64,000 nt of DNA from an uncultured Lachnospiraceae bacterium (GCA_905233695.1 CAJODN010000004.1:55582-119581), one strand, 5' to 3'; counted from the first letter of the stretch, positions 37,252 to 46,727 are shown. Numbers and translations are program-made. Notes: a model not told the origin generated them from the sequence alone.

Positions 37252-38566
37252 CTTTCCTCTCCCGAATTATGAATTTTATTGAGGTTCCTTCGAATCCAAA
37301 GGCTTCCCTTATCTTATTCTCCAGATACCTCTGATATGAAAAATGCATTAGTGCCTTGTCATTTACAAATATAACGAAAGTCGGAGGCTTAACACTCGCT
37401 TGCGTTGAATAGAATATCTTAAGCCGTCTTCCCTTATCAGAAGGGGGCTCATGCATTGCCACCGCTTCGATTATAATCTCATTAAGTACTCCCGTGGCAA
37501 TACGCATTGCATTATTGGCAATTACGGAATCAATCATATCGTATAACTTATTAAGTCTCTGTCCTGTTAAGGCAGAAATGAACATAATTGACGCATATGG
37601 CATAAAGGACAATACTGAGCGAATGTTCTCCGTGTATTTATTAACGGTCTTATTGTCTTTCTCTATTGCATCCCACTTATTAACAGCAATAATTATACCC
37701 TTGCCACGCTCATGGGCGATTCCCGCAATCTTGGCATCCTGCTCCGTAACGCCTTCCTTAGCATCAATCATGATGATTACTACATCAGCTTTTTCAACGG
37801 CTGTTACGGCACGAATTATTGAGAAGCGCTCAAGCTCTTCTTTAATCTTGGACTTTCTTCTGATACCCGCCGTGTCAATAAATATATACTCTCTGCCGTC
37901 GTATTTAACTTTGGTATCAATGGCATCTCTTGTTGTTCCGGCAATATCGGATACAATAGCACGCTCCGTACCGCAGAGCTTATTTACAAGTGAAGATTTA
38001 CCCACATTAGGCTTTCCGACTATGGCAATCTTAGGTATATCATCATCTTCCCAAGCTTCATTTTCACCGGGGAAATATGAAGTAACTTCGTCTAGCATAT
38101 CACCGAGCCCAAGCTTTGATGATGCGGAAATAGGATGCGGTTCGCCTATCCCTAAGTTATAGAACTCATACACATCAGGCATATATTTATCAAAGTCATC
38201 AACCTTGTTAACCACAAGGACAACAGGCTTATTGGAACGACGAAGGAGATCGCATACCTTCGAGTCGGCATCTACAAGACCTTGTCTTACATCTGTCATA
38301 AATATAATGACATCCGCCGTATCCATGGCAATCTTCGCCTGTTCACGCATTTGCGATAAAATGATATCCTTAGAGTCCGGCTCGATACCGCCCGTGTCAA
38401 TAAGGGTAAAATCATAGTTAAGCCAACTGATATCCGCATATATTCTATCTCTCGTAACACCGGGAGTATCCTTAACAATAGATATTCTCTCCCCTGCAAG
38501 AGAGTTAAAAAGTGTTGATTTTCCGACATTTGGGCGTCCAACGACAGCCACAACCGGTCTACTCAT
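37241..38566 (-). CDS. der: Ribosome assembly GTPase Der (EngA)
   Basis: A 441-residue protein with two tandem GTPase domains: [16 protein letters not shown] (residue 9 on) and [16 protein letters not shown] (about 185 on), each with DTGG or DTAG and NKVD or NKWD motifs, plus a C-terminal KH-like domain. It is required for 50S subunit maturation. AAGG precedes ATG 38566, and a promoter lies at 38605-38633. Confidence 0.98.
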   Translation of the reverse strand: MSRPVVAVVGRPNVGKSTLFNSLAGERISIVKDTPGVTRDRIYADISWLNYDFTLIDTGGIEPDSKDIILSQMREQAKIAMDTADVIIFMTDVRQGLVDADSKVCDLLRRSNKPVVLVVNKVDDFDKYMPDVYEFYNLGIGEPHPISASSKLGLGDMLDEVTSYFPGENEAWEDDDIPKIAIVGKPNVGKSSLVNKLCGTERAIVSDIAGTTRDAIDTKVKYDGREYIFIDTAGIRRKSKIKEELERFSIIRAVTAVEKADVVIIMIDAKEGVTEQDAKIAGIAHERGKGIIIAVNKWDAIEKDNKTVNKYTENIRSVLSFMPYASIMFISALTGQRLNKLYDMIDSVIANNAMRIATGVLNEIIIEAVAMHEPPSDKGRRLKIFYSTQASVKPPTFVIFVNDKALMHFSYQRYLENKIREAFGFEGTSIKFIIRERKDDK

Positions 38567-38604
38567 GATAGTCTTCCTTAATAGTAATCTAAATATCCTG
38601 TGGT

Positions 38605-38633
38605 ATTCTACAATAGATAATAAGAAATGTAAA
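38605..38633 (-). promoter_or_regulatory. der promoter
   Basis: Minus-strand TTTACA (38628-38633), 17 bp, TAGAAT (38605-38610). Each box matches five of six consensus bases. It makes der-plsY independent of the rnhB-yraN transcript. Confidence 0.65.
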
Positions 38634-38656
38634 TAGAAGAAATGCCGATAAAACCC

Positions 38657-39037
38657 TTAAGAAACAGGGTAGAATGCATTTTTTATCCAATTAATACAAT
38701 CTCCGTCGATTGCGATAATATCGAAACGCATGGGATGGTCGGGACTTATATTTCTTTCTTTGATATAGCCGTATGCCGTATTACTTATTCTCTTCCTCTT
38801 AGGGAAATCAACAGCATATTCCGCATTGTATAGATTATTCTTTTTTCTGTATTTAACTTCGCCGAAGCATAGATACTTAACTGTCTTACCGTTTTCAATA
38901 ACGTTATCGAAGTATATAATATCTATTTCACCCATTTTATGGAAATGATAATTGGTTTCTATTATATAAGCGCCTCGCTTTATAAGATACTGTGTTGCAA
39001 ATTGTTCATATTTTGTGCCAATAGTTCTTTTGTCCAA
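38657..39037 (-). CDS. yraN: YraN/UPF0102 endonuclease-like protein
   Basis: A 126-residue protein with the restriction-endonuclease-like core: KRGAYIIETNYHFHKMGEIDIIYF then CFGEVKYRKK, giving the E...D...ExK arrangement. The conserved GEIDII is broken into separate motifs here only by wording. The family's cellular role is unsettled. It usually follows rnhB in Firmicutes and does so here, with the FlhB-like gene 11 bp upstream. Confidence 0.85.
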   Translation of the reverse strand: MDKRTIGTKYEQFATQYLIKRGAYIIETNYHFHKMGEIDIIYFDNVIENGKTVKYLCFGEVKYRKKNNLYNAEYAVDFPKRKRISNTAYGYIKERNISPDHPMRFDIIAIDGDCINWIKNAFYPVS

Positions 39038-39048
39038 TAAATCACTCC

Positions 39049-39372
39049 TTATTTGGGAACATACCCGTCAAGCTTAGCCTTAACCTTATCCATACCATCC
39101 ACAAAGAGAAGGATTTCGGCAACAACTTCATAGAGTTCCGGCGGTATTGCATCACCGATCTCAAGCTTGGAAAGTGTCTCGGCAAGCTTGTTATCCTTAT
39201 AGAAAGGAACGTCATTTTCCTTGGCTTTTTCAATAATCTTATCGGCAACGGCTCCTTTACCTGATGCAAGGATTTTGGGCGCAATGTCACCGGGCTCGAA
39301 TGCCAGGGCAACAGCCGTCTTATCCTTGTCAACCTTATTAAATTCTTTTGGTTTCCAGCTTTTCTCAGGCAT
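39049..39372 (-). CDS. ylqH: FlhB C-terminal-domain-like protein (YlqH type)
   Basis: A 107-residue protein matching the cytoplasmic end of the flagellar export switch FlhB: TAVALAFEPGDIAPKILASG, KENDVPFYKDNKLAETLSKL and IGDAIPPELYEVVAEIL. It has no membrane domain and no NPTH autocleavage motif. B. subtilis YlqH has the same form and place beside YlqG after rnhB. A role in export or in controlling FlhB is possible but unproven. Confidence 0.85.
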   Translation of the reverse strand: MPEKSWKPKEFNKVDKDKTAVALAFEPGDIAPKILASGKGAVADKIIEKAKENDVPFYKDNKLAETLSKLEIGDAIPPELYEVVAEILLFVDGMDKVKAKLDGYVPK

Positions 39373-39375
39373 ATT

Positions 39376-41295
39376 TTACGCTCTCACATCAAATGAATAT
39401 CTTGACACGGGTGTGGTTGTTCCTTTAGTATCGTGGGTTAAGAAATCACTTACAAGGTTCTTTTGATTTCCTTCGTTTTCAACATTAATATTACAATTGT
39501 ACCCCTTATCCTCTATCTTCTTTTTCAGAATATCAATGTTATTCATAATAAGCTCATAGCTTCTCTCGTCTTCCATATAGAACTTCGTATCGACATTACG
39601 ATTACGAAGCTTAACGGATATATCGGTAGAACCCAGGTGATCCATATCGAAATGAAGAAATGCGCTTATCTCATCATCATCCGATTTACTCATTTTATTC
39701 CTATATACAAAAAGTTCCGTATTGGTATTCTGATTAGACATACGTATGGGAAGCTGAACATAAGTAAAGTTCTGATTGACCTGATTCATAAAGTCAATAT
39801 TACTTCTGATTTCAGCCGTAGCCTTCGTAACCTGACTTCCCGCCTTTTCCATTGATGCAGTAGCCTGTTCAATCTGTCTCATACTAAGTTCAAGCTTTTC
39901 ATATAATTTCTTAACAGGGTCACCTTTCGCAACATCGGCAGGATCTAAGGTCCATTGCTCCCTTGCCATATTATCAATAAGCGATTTATAGGAATCGCTT
40001 CCGAAAATGTTCTTTATAACATGCTTACTCACATCAACATTACTTGTATATTCGGCGAAGCTCTTCATGAATTCACTGACATTTGCCTTGGGGTTAAGAT
40101 TACCGTTTTCATCGATGTATTTCGAATTATTATTAAGAAAACCGGTATCATTTTTAATCATTTCATTAAGAGCTTTATACTGATCTTCCGTAAGTGTATG
40201 TCCTATTGAGTTAACAGGATACGAATCTCTGTCATAGGAAATGTTAAGATTAGCCGGATTCGTAATATCAAGTACGGTATTGTTTGAATTGGGATTGATA
40301 TTACCTGCATTATTAGGGCTGCTATTAACTGCCTGATTATTCTGCAAAGATGCTGTATCATTAGGATTGTTATTAACTTGATTAATAAATGAATCAATAC
40401 CCTTATCAATTGTCGCGTTGTTAGATTGCAGCGTAACTGTGGCATTGTTCAATGTATTAGCGTTACTCTGATTCGCCATCTTCACAGTATCAGCGTCTGC
40501 TTTCACTGCAACATTTTCCATATTGTCAGAAGTAAGGATTATCTCGCCACTTCCGTTCTTGGCTTGCATTGCAATTAAATCAGTCTCAGCACTCGAATCA
40601 GATGGCGACACAGTTTCACCTGTAAGGATATTAACAATCTCCTTATTAAGAACGGTAGCATCAGTATAGCTAAGTTCTTCGGATGCAAGCATCTCGGGAA
40701 TTGATGATGAAAGGTCACTTAACATATTCATAACAGATGACTGGTTGGCTTGATAATTCTCGAATTGCGCAGCCATCTGAGGTGTCACCTCAATACCCGC
40801 CTTCGTCATTTGAATAATTGTAGACACGTTGACATCACTATTGGTGCTTACAAGCCTTGCCATATTGTTAAGAGAATTGGAATCAATCGGCATCTGCTCT
40901 TTCATCATATTATTGACCATATTGACATTTCTCTCATTAACGGCAAGATTAGCGGAATCAAGCGCATTAAGAAGAGTCGGATTATTCATTGCATTGTTTT
41001 GAATGGGTTTAATCTGAATTGTCTGACCGTCATTAGACTTGACCTGGAAGAAGACAGATTGACCTTGCTCTAAAAGAATGTCCTTCGCTAACGTAGCAGT
41101 AATATTCTGACCGCTGGAAAGACCTAATATAACGTTATTACCTTTTATCTGATTAACCGTACCTTCAAATACCTGACCGGCTTCAAGCTTCTGAACCGTA
41201 GACACAAGCTGTTCTACGCCCTGAGATTTCGTAGATATCTCACCGCCCGTTGCCAAGTTGTTATTATATTGATTAACAAGATCGGTTATTTGCAT
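39376..41295 (-). CDS. FliK-like hook-length-control related protein (YlqG position)
   Basis: A 639-residue protein between rnhB and the FlhB-like gene, the place of ylqG in B. subtilis. The N-terminal half is threonine/asparagine/serine-rich and low in complexity, especially residues about 265-350 (many NN, QNN and NSN runs). The C-terminal 150 residues are compact and resemble the FliK/flagellar hook C-terminal domain (YVQLPIRMSNQNTNTELFVY; FDMDHLGSTDISVKLRNRN). It may be secreted through the flagellar export path and measured by FlhB-like proteins, but its role is unproven. ATG 41295 is 3 bp after the rnhB stop. Confidence 0.6.
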   Translation of the reverse strand: MQITDLVNQYNNNLATGGEISTKSQGVEQLVSTVQKLEAGQVFEGTVNQIKGNNVILGLSSGQNITATLAKDILLEQGQSVFFQVKSNDGQTIQIKPIQNNAMNNPTLLNALDSANLAVNERNVNMVNNMMKEQMPIDSNSLNNMARLVSTNSDVNVSTIIQMTKAGIEVTPQMAAQFENYQANQSSVMNMLSDLSSSIPEMLASEELSYTDATVLNKEIVNILTGETVSPSDSSAETDLIAMQAKNGSGEIILTSDNMENVAVKADADTVKMANQSNANTLNNATVTLQSNNATIDKGIDSFINQVNNNPNDTASLQNNQAVNSSPNNAGNINPNSNNTVLDITNPANLNISYDRDSYPVNSIGHTLTEDQYKALNEMIKNDTGFLNNNSKYIDENGNLNPKANVSEFMKSFAEYTSNVDVSKHVIKNIFGSDSYKSLIDNMAREQWTLDPADVAKGDPVKKLYEKLELSMRQIEQATASMEKAGSQVTKATAEIRSNIDFMNQVNQNFTYVQLPIRMSNQNTNTELFVYRNKMSKSDDDEISAFLHFDMDHLGSTDISVKLRNRNVDTKFYMEDERSYELIMNNIDILKKKIEDKGYNCNINVENEGNQKNLVSDFLTHDTKGTTTPVSRYSFDVRA

Positions 41296-41298
41296 AAG

Positions 41299-42069
41299 CT
41301 AATCCTCGATAAAGTTTCTTATGAATTTATCACGATGAATAGGCGTTTTGCCGAGAGTCTTAAGACCGTTAATATGCTCTTTCGTACCGTAGCCTTTATT
41401 ATCCTTGAAGCCGTAGCCCGGATACTTTTCATCCAGCTCAACCATCATTCTGTCTCTTGATACTTTGGCAATTATCGAAGCCGCGGCAATCGATATTGAC
41501 TTGGCATCGCCATGAATAATAGACACCTGCTTAATATCGATATCAGGAATATGAACAGCATCCACAAGAAGGAGATCCGGCTTAACTTCTAAATTATCAA
41601 CCGCCATTCTCATTGCTTCGAATATGGACTCAGAAATATTATCAGTCTCATTTATTGATTCAACCGATACTATTCCAATGCTTGTGGCAATTGCATTTTC
41701 TTTTATTTCATCATAAAGCTTCTCTCTTTTTGTTTCGGAGAGTTTCTTAGAATCATTTATATAGTAAATAACTAAATCCTTGGGAAGTATAACGGCTCCC
41801 GCTACGGCAGGTCCCGCAAGAGGGCCGCGACCCACTTCATCAATTCCACAGATATACTCACAGTCTCTGTACTTATTCTCGAACTCCATCATCTTAAGTA
41901 CACGAGCCTTTTCCTCTTGAAGCTTCATAATCTTCTTCTGTGCCTGATTAATAATCTTGGCAACGCCCGGTCTTCCGTCTCTAATATACTCATCAATAAA
42001 TGCAGGGAGCATGTCATCTTCGATATTTTTATATTCAGTTTGAATCTGTTTTATAGACTTATCACTCAT
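41299..42069 (-). CDS. rnhB: Ribonuclease HII
   Basis: A 256-residue enzyme that removes ribonucleotides and RNA from DNA-RNA hybrids. The active site starts with CGIDEVGRGPLAGPAVAGAV (Asp and Glu), followed by NDSKKLSETKRE and LLVDAVHI and HGDAKSISIAAASIIAKVSRD. An N-terminal helical extension of about 70 residues is typical of Firmicute RNase HII. It belongs to the ylqF-lepB-rnhB operon. Confidence 0.97.
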   Translation of the reverse strand: MSDKSIKQIQTEYKNIEDDMLPAFIDEYIRDGRPGVAKIINQAQKKIMKLQEEKARVLKMMEFENKYRDCEYICGIDEVGRGPLAGPAVAGAVILPKDLVIYYINDSKKLSETKREKLYDEIKENAIATSIGIVSVESINETDNISESIFEAMRMAVDNLEVKPDLLLVDAVHIPDIDIKQVSIIHGDAKSISIAAASIIAKVSRDRMMVELDEKYPGYGFKDNKGYGTKEHINGLKTLGKTPIHRDKFIRNFIED

Positions 42070-42104
42070 ACATTCACTCTCAACTGTTGAAGCTTTTCAG
42101 AATG

Positions 42105-42755
42105 CTATTTATCTGTAAGAGAACATATTTCATTAAACGGATAGATTCTTACCCAGGCTCGACCGGTTAATTCATCTCTGCTAATCGGTCCAACATTAAT
42201 GAACCTACTGTCACTGGAATTATTACGATTGTCACCCATTACAAAGTATTCATCTGATCCGAGCTTAAAAGGTTTCGCTGCTTCACCCGCATTGGCGATC
42301 CTTTGTAGTCCATAGTTCTCTTCAAGCTTCTCACCGTTAATAAAGATATTGCCGTTCGGATCGATATATACAGTCTCTCCGGGAAGACCGATTATTCTCT
42401 TAATATAATATGTCTTATTGAAGATAGAACTCTTCTCACCCGGCTCTTCATGAGGAAATACAACGATATCGAATCTCTCAGGGTCTGAGAATCTGTAGGT
42501 CAACTTATCGACAATCAGATTATCTCCGTCGCTAAGTGTCGCTTCCATAGAAGAACCGCTTACCCTTGTCCTTTGACCCAGGAAATGTAGTATAAAGAAT
42601 GTTATCGCGAATATAACAAGAATATAAATAATGAACTTGATTATCTCCACTCCAACGTTCACTTTTTTCTCACCGTCACCGTTTTTATTGTCATCGGTTT
42701 TTATATCGTTTGTGTTTATTTCTTCGCTTTTTGTAATATCTTCTATTTCAGACAT
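42105..42755 (-). CDS. lepB: Type I signal peptidase (copy 1)
   Basis: A 216-residue membrane-anchored protease. A polar N-terminal tail is followed by one transmembrane helix (about residues 38-58). The catalytic serine is in SGSSMEATL (Ser69), the lysine in YYIKRIIGLPGE (about Lys119), and the box E motif is GDNRNNSSDSR. It cleaves signal peptides outside the membrane. A second copy lies on the other side of ylqF. Confidence 0.95.
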   Translation of the reverse strand: MSEIEDITKSEEINTNDIKTDDNKNGDGEKKVNVGVEIIKFIIYILVIFAITFFILHFLGQRTRVSGSSMEATLSDGDNLIVDKLTYRFSDPERFDIVVFPHEEPGEKSSIFNKTYYIKRIIGLPGETVYIDPNGNIFINGEKLEENYGLQRIANAGEAAKPFKLGSDEYFVMGDNRNNSSDSRFINVGPISRDELTGRAWVRIYPFNEICSLTDK

Positions 42756-42794
42756 GATTTTTCCTCTTTTGTAAAATGTTATTTTATCTTCGAT

Positions 42795-43628
42795 TTATTC
42801 TAATGTAATCTTACCGATTACACCACTTCTGAATTCATCAATTATAAGATTACACGTCTTATTATAATCAATTGCTCCGCCTTTTTTAAGACAATTTCGT
42901 TTAACAGCGATATTTTCTAAAATAATATGGATATCGTCATCTTCAGACACTTCGTATCGCTTATTAATTAAACCTTCGTAATTGCCTGTAATATACTCTA
43001 TAAGTCCTGTTGCAATCTCGGTATTATCGACAATATTGTCATTGATTGATCCGATTGCTGCAATATTAAAGCCAATCCTCTCATCCTCGAACTTAGGCCA
43101 GAGAATACCGGGTGTATCAAGAAGCTCCACGTTATTATTGAGCCGAATCCACTGCTTACCCTTGGTAACACCGGGTCTATTACCGGTCTTGGCCGAAGCC
43201 TTTCCGGCAAATGAATTAATAAAAGTCGACTTACCTACGTTGGGAATTCCCACAACCATAGCACGAACAGGTCTGTTCTTAATTCCGCGCTTTCTGTCAC
43301 GTTCTCGTTTCTTCTCCGATGCCTTCTCAATTATGCCGTTAACCTTACTTATATTATTCTTCTTCCTTGAATCGATGGTCGCCACAAAAAAACCTTTATC
43401 TTCATAGTATTCCTTATAGAAACTATTCTTCGAAGGATCCGAAAGGTCGCTCTTATTAAGAATCACAATACGTGACTTATTATTGGCCAGGCTGTCAATA
43501 TCGGGATTTCTTGAACTAAGCGGAATTCTCGCATCCAAAAGTTCAATTACAATATCAATTAACTTTATATCCTCTTGCATCGCCCGAACAGCCTTCGTCA
43601 TGTGTCCGGGATACCATTGATAATTCAT
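42795..43628 (-). CDS. rbgA: Ribosome biogenesis GTPase YlqF/RbgA
   Basis: A 277-residue circularly permuted GTPase: NKSD (G4) comes before GIPNVGKSTFIN (G1), KGKQWIRL and DTPGILWPK (G3). It starts MNYQWYPGHMTKAVRAM, the family's N-terminus. It acts late in 50S assembly. The start at 43628 is an ATG with AAGG upstream; a TTG 18 bp earlier overlaps that site. Confidence 0.96.
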   Translation of the reverse strand: MNYQWYPGHMTKAVRAMQEDIKLIDIVIELLDARIPLSSRNPDIDSLANNKSRIVILNKSDLSDPSKNSFYKEYYEDKGFFVATIDSRKKNNISKVNGIIEKASEKKRERDRKRGIKNRPVRAMVVGIPNVGKSTFINSFAGKASAKTGNRPGVTKGKQWIRLNNNVELLDTPGILWPKFEDERIGFNIAAIGSINDNIVDNTEIATGLIEYITGNYEGLINKRYEVSEDDDIHIILENIAVKRNCLKKGGAIDYNKTCNLIIDEFRSGVIGKITLE

Positions 43629-43661
43629 AGAATGTACCTTAATCAACCAAATACTCTGTCT

Positions 43662-44288
43662 TTAATTAACAATTCCAAAATCTCCGAATGATGTCTTGAA
43701 CCACACCTTGCCGATTATTTGCTTCTTACTTATAAGACCGATACTTGTATATCTTGAATCTTCGCTGTTATTACGATTATCGCCAAGCACGAAATATTCA
43801 TCATCACCAAGCTTAATCTCCGACTCTAACATACCCTTGTATTTTATTGTTGCTGTATCCGCCACATCGTCATATTTCTCACCGTTAACATAGAGTCTGC
43901 CGTTCTTAATAACAAGCGTATCACCGGGAACTCCTACCACACGCTTAACATATATGGTCTCCTGCTCGTCTGATAGTGATTTGAATGCAACAATATGATT
44001 ATGGTTAGGCTTTAAGATCAGATACCTGGCTCTGTCAAGAAGCACACTTGTATCATCTTCGATAGTCGGTCTCATGGATACCCCAGCCGCCTTAACACTT
44101 GTAAATAGTGAAAAGACAATTAGGAACGCCAAAAGAACAATTAAAGCAATAATTCCCACATTAATTGCTTTATCTTTTACTTCCTGAACCTTGAATCTCT
44201 TACGTCTCCTGTTGAAATTCAAGCTTCGGGAGAACCTATGACTAAATGATGATTTTATTTTATCAATCTGTTCCATATCATTTACCAT
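43662..44288 (-). CDS. lepB: Type I signal peptidase (copy 2)
   Basis: A signal peptidase of about 208 residues with a single N-terminal transmembrane helix. Catalytic serine in AAGVSMRPTIEDD, lysine in IYVKRVVGVPGD, and GDNRNNSEDSR. The start is uncertain. An upstream ATG at 44306 lies in the T-tract of the rplS terminator, so MVND at 44288 or MEQI at 44276 is more likely; neither has a strong ribosome site. Expression may depend on read-through from rplS. Confidence 0.88.
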   Translation of the reverse strand: MVNDMEQIDKIKSSFSHRFSRSLNFNRRRKRFKVQEVKDKAINVGIIALIVLLAFLIVFSLFTSVKAAGVSMRPTIEDDTSVLLDRARYLILKPNHNHIVAFKSLSDEQETIYVKRVVGVPGDTLVIKNGRLYVNGEKYDDVADTATIKYKGMLESEIKLGDDEYFVLGDNRNNSEDSRYTSIGLISKKQIIGKVWFKTSFGDFGIVN

Positions 44289-44294
44289 ACTACC

Positions 44295-44321
44295 AAAAAA
44301 GAACAACCAAAGGTTGTTCTT
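44295..44321 (-). terminator. Intrinsic terminator after rplS
   Basis: Minus-strand AAGAACAACC-TTT-GGTTGTTCTT, a perfect 10-bp stem with a three-base loop running into TTTTTT. It lies 21 bp after the rplS stop and directly before the second lepB, so lepB and downstream genes get only read-through unless an unseen promoter exists. Confidence 0.88.
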
Positions 44322-44342
44322 AATTGTCTAATCATTAACGAT

Positions 44343-44696
44343 TTATTGCATTGATTCTTTAACCTTTGCTCTCTTACCAACACGGTCTCTTAAGTAGTTA
44401 AGCTTTGCTCTTCTTACTTTACCCTTTCTTACAATCTCAACCTTAGCTACGTTGGGGCTGTGGATAGGGAAAGTCTTCTCAACACCTACACCGTTAGAGA
44501 ACTTTCTTACTGTAAATGTCTCACGGTTGCTACCGTTCTGTCTCTTGATTACAGTACCCTCGAAGATCTGGATTCTTTCACGGTTACCTTCCTTGATGTT
44601 ACAGTGAACCTTTACTGTATCACCAACTGCAAATTCGTCAACTGACTCTTTGCATTCGTTTTCTTCAATCTTTCTTATTGCTTCGTTAGCGTTCAT
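44343..44696 (-). CDS. rplS: 50S ribosomal protein L19
   Basis: A 117-residue protein with the L19 pattern [54 protein letters not shown] and [19 protein letters not shown] precedes ATG 44696. It has its own promoter (44792-44820) and leader (about 89 nt), and a strong terminator after it, so it can be expressed separately from trmD-rimM. Confidence 0.99.
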   Translation of the reverse strand: MNANEAIRKIEENECKESVDEFAVGDTVKVHCNIKEGNRERIQIFEGTVIKRQNGSNRETFTVRKFSNGVGVEKTFPIHSPNVAKVEIVRKGKVRRAKLNYLRDRVGKRAKVKESMQ

Positions 44697-44785
44697 AATG
44701 TGACCTCCTAATTATTCTTCGACGTTCGTAATGTAAGGAGTCTCGCCTATACAACAGAGGACCATCTATATATTCATATCACAAC
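44697..44785 (-). promoter_or_regulatory. rplS leader RNA (candidate L19 leader)
   Basis: About 89 nt between the predicted start and the rplS ribosome site. It contains GTTGTGATATG, GGTCCTCTGTTGTATAGGC and GAGACTCCTTACATTACGAA. Firmicute rplS genes often carry an autoregulatory L19 leader here. Assignment rests on position and is not confirmed by structure comparison. Confidence 0.45.
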
Positions 44786-44791
44786 TTGTGT

Positions 44792-44820
44792 ATTATACAA
44801 CGAAAACACAATAAAAACAA
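44792..44820 (-). promoter_or_regulatory. rplS promoter
   Basis: Minus-strand TTGTTT (44815-44820), 17-bp spacer, TATAAT (44792-44797). Confidence 0.75.
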
Positions 44821-44840
44821 GTTTTTTTTAATAAATATCA

Positions 44841-44908
44841 GAATCTAAGACTCGAGTACCTGTGTTTGACTTAGAATGTCTGCACACAGGTCTCGAGCTC
44901 TTAGATTC
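44841..44908 (+). repeat. Intergenic foldback element R9 (long hairpin subtype)
   Basis: A long stem: GAATCTAAGA/TCTTAGATTC, CTCGAG/CTCGAG, then ACCTGTGT/ACACAGGT with a bulged T before ACC. The apical hairpin is GAC-TTAGAAT-GTC. It lies 5 bp after the trmD stop and has no T-tract on the transcribed side. Confidence 0.8.
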
Positions 44909-44913
44909 CTGCT

Positions 44914-45591
44914 TTAGTTTAATAGATCAGGTCTATTTGCTTTAGTTCTTAGAACAGACTGCTCGTGGCGCCACTCGTCTACCTTCGCATGGTTGCCGGA
45001 GAGGAGAATCTCAGGAACCTTCTTACCGTTCCATTCTTCGGGTCTTGTATATTGCGGATACTCAAGAAGATTGTTAGAGAAGGATTCCTGGCTTGTGGAG
45101 TCGTCGTTATGTAATACTCCGGGCACGAGTCGTGATATGGCATCGACCATTATCATTGCAGGAAGTTCACCGCCGGTAAGCACATAGTCTCCTATTGAGA
45201 CATAATCCGTAACGATTTCTTCAAGAACGCGTTCATCAATTCCCTCATAGTGACCGCATAATAGGACTACCTCGTCTAATTCTGAGTATTCCTTCGCCAT
45301 CTTTTGGTTAAATGTCTTACCTTGAGGCGTTAGATATACACAAGGTATTTTATGACCTACTCGTTCTACAATTGACATATATGTATCATATACGGGCTGT
45401 GCTTGCATTACCATTCCCGCACCGCCACCGTAAGGATAGTCATCAACCTTCTTATGCTTATCGATAGTATAGTCCCGTATATTGATTGCCTCGATTTCGA
45501 TAAGTCCGTTTTCAACGGCACGTCCTATAATACTTGTATTAAGACCGTCTTCCACCATCTCGGGGAATAATGTAAGTATATAGAATTTCAT
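44914..45591 (-). CDS. trmD: tRNA (guanine-37-N1)-methyltransferase
   Basis: A 225-residue knotted methyltransferase. It starts MKFYILTLFPEMVEDGLNTS and has PYGGGAGMVMQ, VYLTPQGKTFNQKMAKE, LLCGHYEGIDERV, SIGDYVLTGGELPAM and RPEEWNGKKVPEILLSGNH. It methylates G37 of tRNAs reading CNN codons to hold the frame. The gap to rimM is 3 bp, and element R9 follows the stop. Confidence 0.98.
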   Translation of the reverse strand: MKFYILTLFPEMVEDGLNTSIIGRAVENGLIEIEAINIRDYTIDKHKKVDDYPYGGGAGMVMQAQPVYDTYMSIVERVGHKIPCVYLTPQGKTFNQKMAKEYSELDEVVLLCGHYEGIDERVLEEIVTDYVSIGDYVLTGGELPAMIMVDAISRLVPGVLHNDDSTSQESFSNNLLEYPQYTRPEEWNGKKVPEILLSGNHAKVDEWRHEQSVLRTKANRPDLLN

Positions 45592-45594
45592 AAG

Positions 45595-46098
45595 TTACAC
45601 CAATCCTTCCATAAGATGAATCTTCATCAAATTATCTTCTATCGAGATATCAAGTATACATTCTCTTATTGCAGGAACAAGAACTTCTTTGCCTTCATGG
45701 TCTATAACGTATACATCATTGGCTCCTGTATGAAGGACATCCTTAACCATTCCGAAGTCTTCATCCTCATCTGTAACGACCTTAAGACCAATTAAGTCGG
45801 CAACAAAGTATTCGTCATCTTCCAGCTCAACCGCATTATCTCTTGTTACATATATGCCCTTCTTAACATGTATCTCGATGTCGTTAATGTTGTTATAGTT
45901 CTTGAACTTAATAATCACAAGGTTTTTAAAGAACTTGACACCCTCGATTTCAAGAGTGATGTTGTCCTTATCCGGCTCTAATATGACTTCCTTTAGGCTC
46001 TTGAACCTGTTAACATCGTCCGTAAGAGGATATACTTTTACCTCTCCTCTTATGCCATGCGTCTTTATAATTGTCCCAACTTGCAATAGTTCTTGCAT
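45595..46098 (-). CDS. rimM: 16S rRNA processing protein RimM
   Basis: A 167-residue 30S assembly factor. N-terminal barrel LQVGTIIKTHGIRGEVKVYP, then a PRC-barrel domain with EYFVADLIGLKV and VLVPAIRECILDI. Couples with trmD 3 bp downstream, as in most bacteria. The gap from khpA holds a hairpin (46133-46179). Confidence 0.97.
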   Translation of the reverse strand: MQELLQVGTIIKTHGIRGEVKVYPLTDDVNRFKSLKEVILEPDKDNITLEIEGVKFFKNLVIIKFKNYNNINDIEIHVKKGIYVTRDNAVELEDDEYFVADLIGLKVVTDEDEDFGMVKDVLHTGANDVYVIDHEGKEVLVPAIRECILDISIEDNLMKIHLMEGLV

Positions 46099-46132
46099 AC
46101 ATGCTCCTACAATTGTATAAGTATAAAAGTAA

Positions 46133-46179
46133 GGAGACGCGTATATAAGTGTATTCTCATACCCCCTATATGCGTCTCC
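46133..46179 (-). repeat. Hairpin between khpA and rimM
   Basis: GGAGACGC/GCGTCTCC with an inner TATATA/TATAT pairing and an AT-rich loop. It lies 13 bp after the khpA stop; the downstream TTACTTTTAT is only a poor T-tract, so termination would be partial. It does not show the R-family AG-t-ACC bulge. Confidence 0.6.
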
Positions 46180-46192
46180 GAACTATAATTTC

Positions 46193-46420
46193 TTACATTA
46201 TGTCAACTACCACTTTCTTATCTGTCTTGGTGGCAGCCGCCTTAACAACATTACGAATAGACTTAGCTATTCTTCCCTGCTTGCCGATAACCTTACCCAT
46301 ATCTGATGCGGCAACATGAAGCTCAAGAAAGATGGTGTGACCTTGCTCCTTCTCAATTACTTCAACTTCATCAGGATTATCAACGAGGGCTTTAGCAATT
46401 ACTTCAACTAATTCTTTCAT
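46193..46420 (-). CDS. khpA: KH-domain RNA-binding protein KhpA
   Basis: A 75-residue single KH domain with the GKQGRIAKSIRNVVK loop (GxxG). KhpA works with KhpB/EloR in Gram-positive bacteria to bind RNA and influence cell division and elongation. It sits between rpsP and rimM, its usual place. Confidence 0.95.
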   Translation of the reverse strand: MKELVEVIAKALVDNPDEVEVIEKEQGHTIFLELHVAASDMGKVIGKQGRIAKSIRNVVKAAATKTDKKVVVDIM

Positions 46421-46447
46421 TTAGCACCTCCTAATTATCGGGTAAAA

Positions 46448-46687
46448 TTACTGAATGCCTGCTGACTTAAAGATTCTTGCAACAGTCTCTGTCGGCTTAG
46501 CACCTGTAGATAACCACTTCTTGGCAAGCTCTTCATTTACATGATACTCTGAAGGATCCTTGGTAGGATCGTATGTACCGATTTCCTCGATGAATCTTCC
46601 GTCTCTGGGTGCTCTTGCGTCAGCAACTACTATACGATAGAAAGGTGCCTTCTTCTGTCCCATTCTCTTTAATCTAATCTTAACCAT
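46448..46687 (-). CDS. rpsP: 30S ribosomal protein S16
   Basis: A 79-residue protein starting [20 protein letters not shown], followed by [13 protein letters not shown]. It belongs to the small subunit assembly core. AGGAGG precedes ATG 46687. It lies 40 bp after ffh in the conserved ffh-rpsP-khpA-rimM-trmD order. Confidence 0.99.
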   Translation of the reverse strand: MVKIRLKRMGQKKAPFYRIVVADARAPRDGRFIEEIGTYDPTKDPSEYHVNEELAKKWLSTGAKPTETVARIFKSAGIQ

Positions 46688-46727
46688 TATTACTTTCCTC
46701 CTAAATAATACTATTTAATAATCTATG

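Noticed and set aside
37494..38162. A 222-residue plus-strand open frame
   Set aside because: It is antisense to der, which has intact GTPase motifs.
44289..44306. Upstream ATG for the second lepB
   Set aside because: These codons are the T-tract and foot of the rplS terminator, so translation from there is unlikely.
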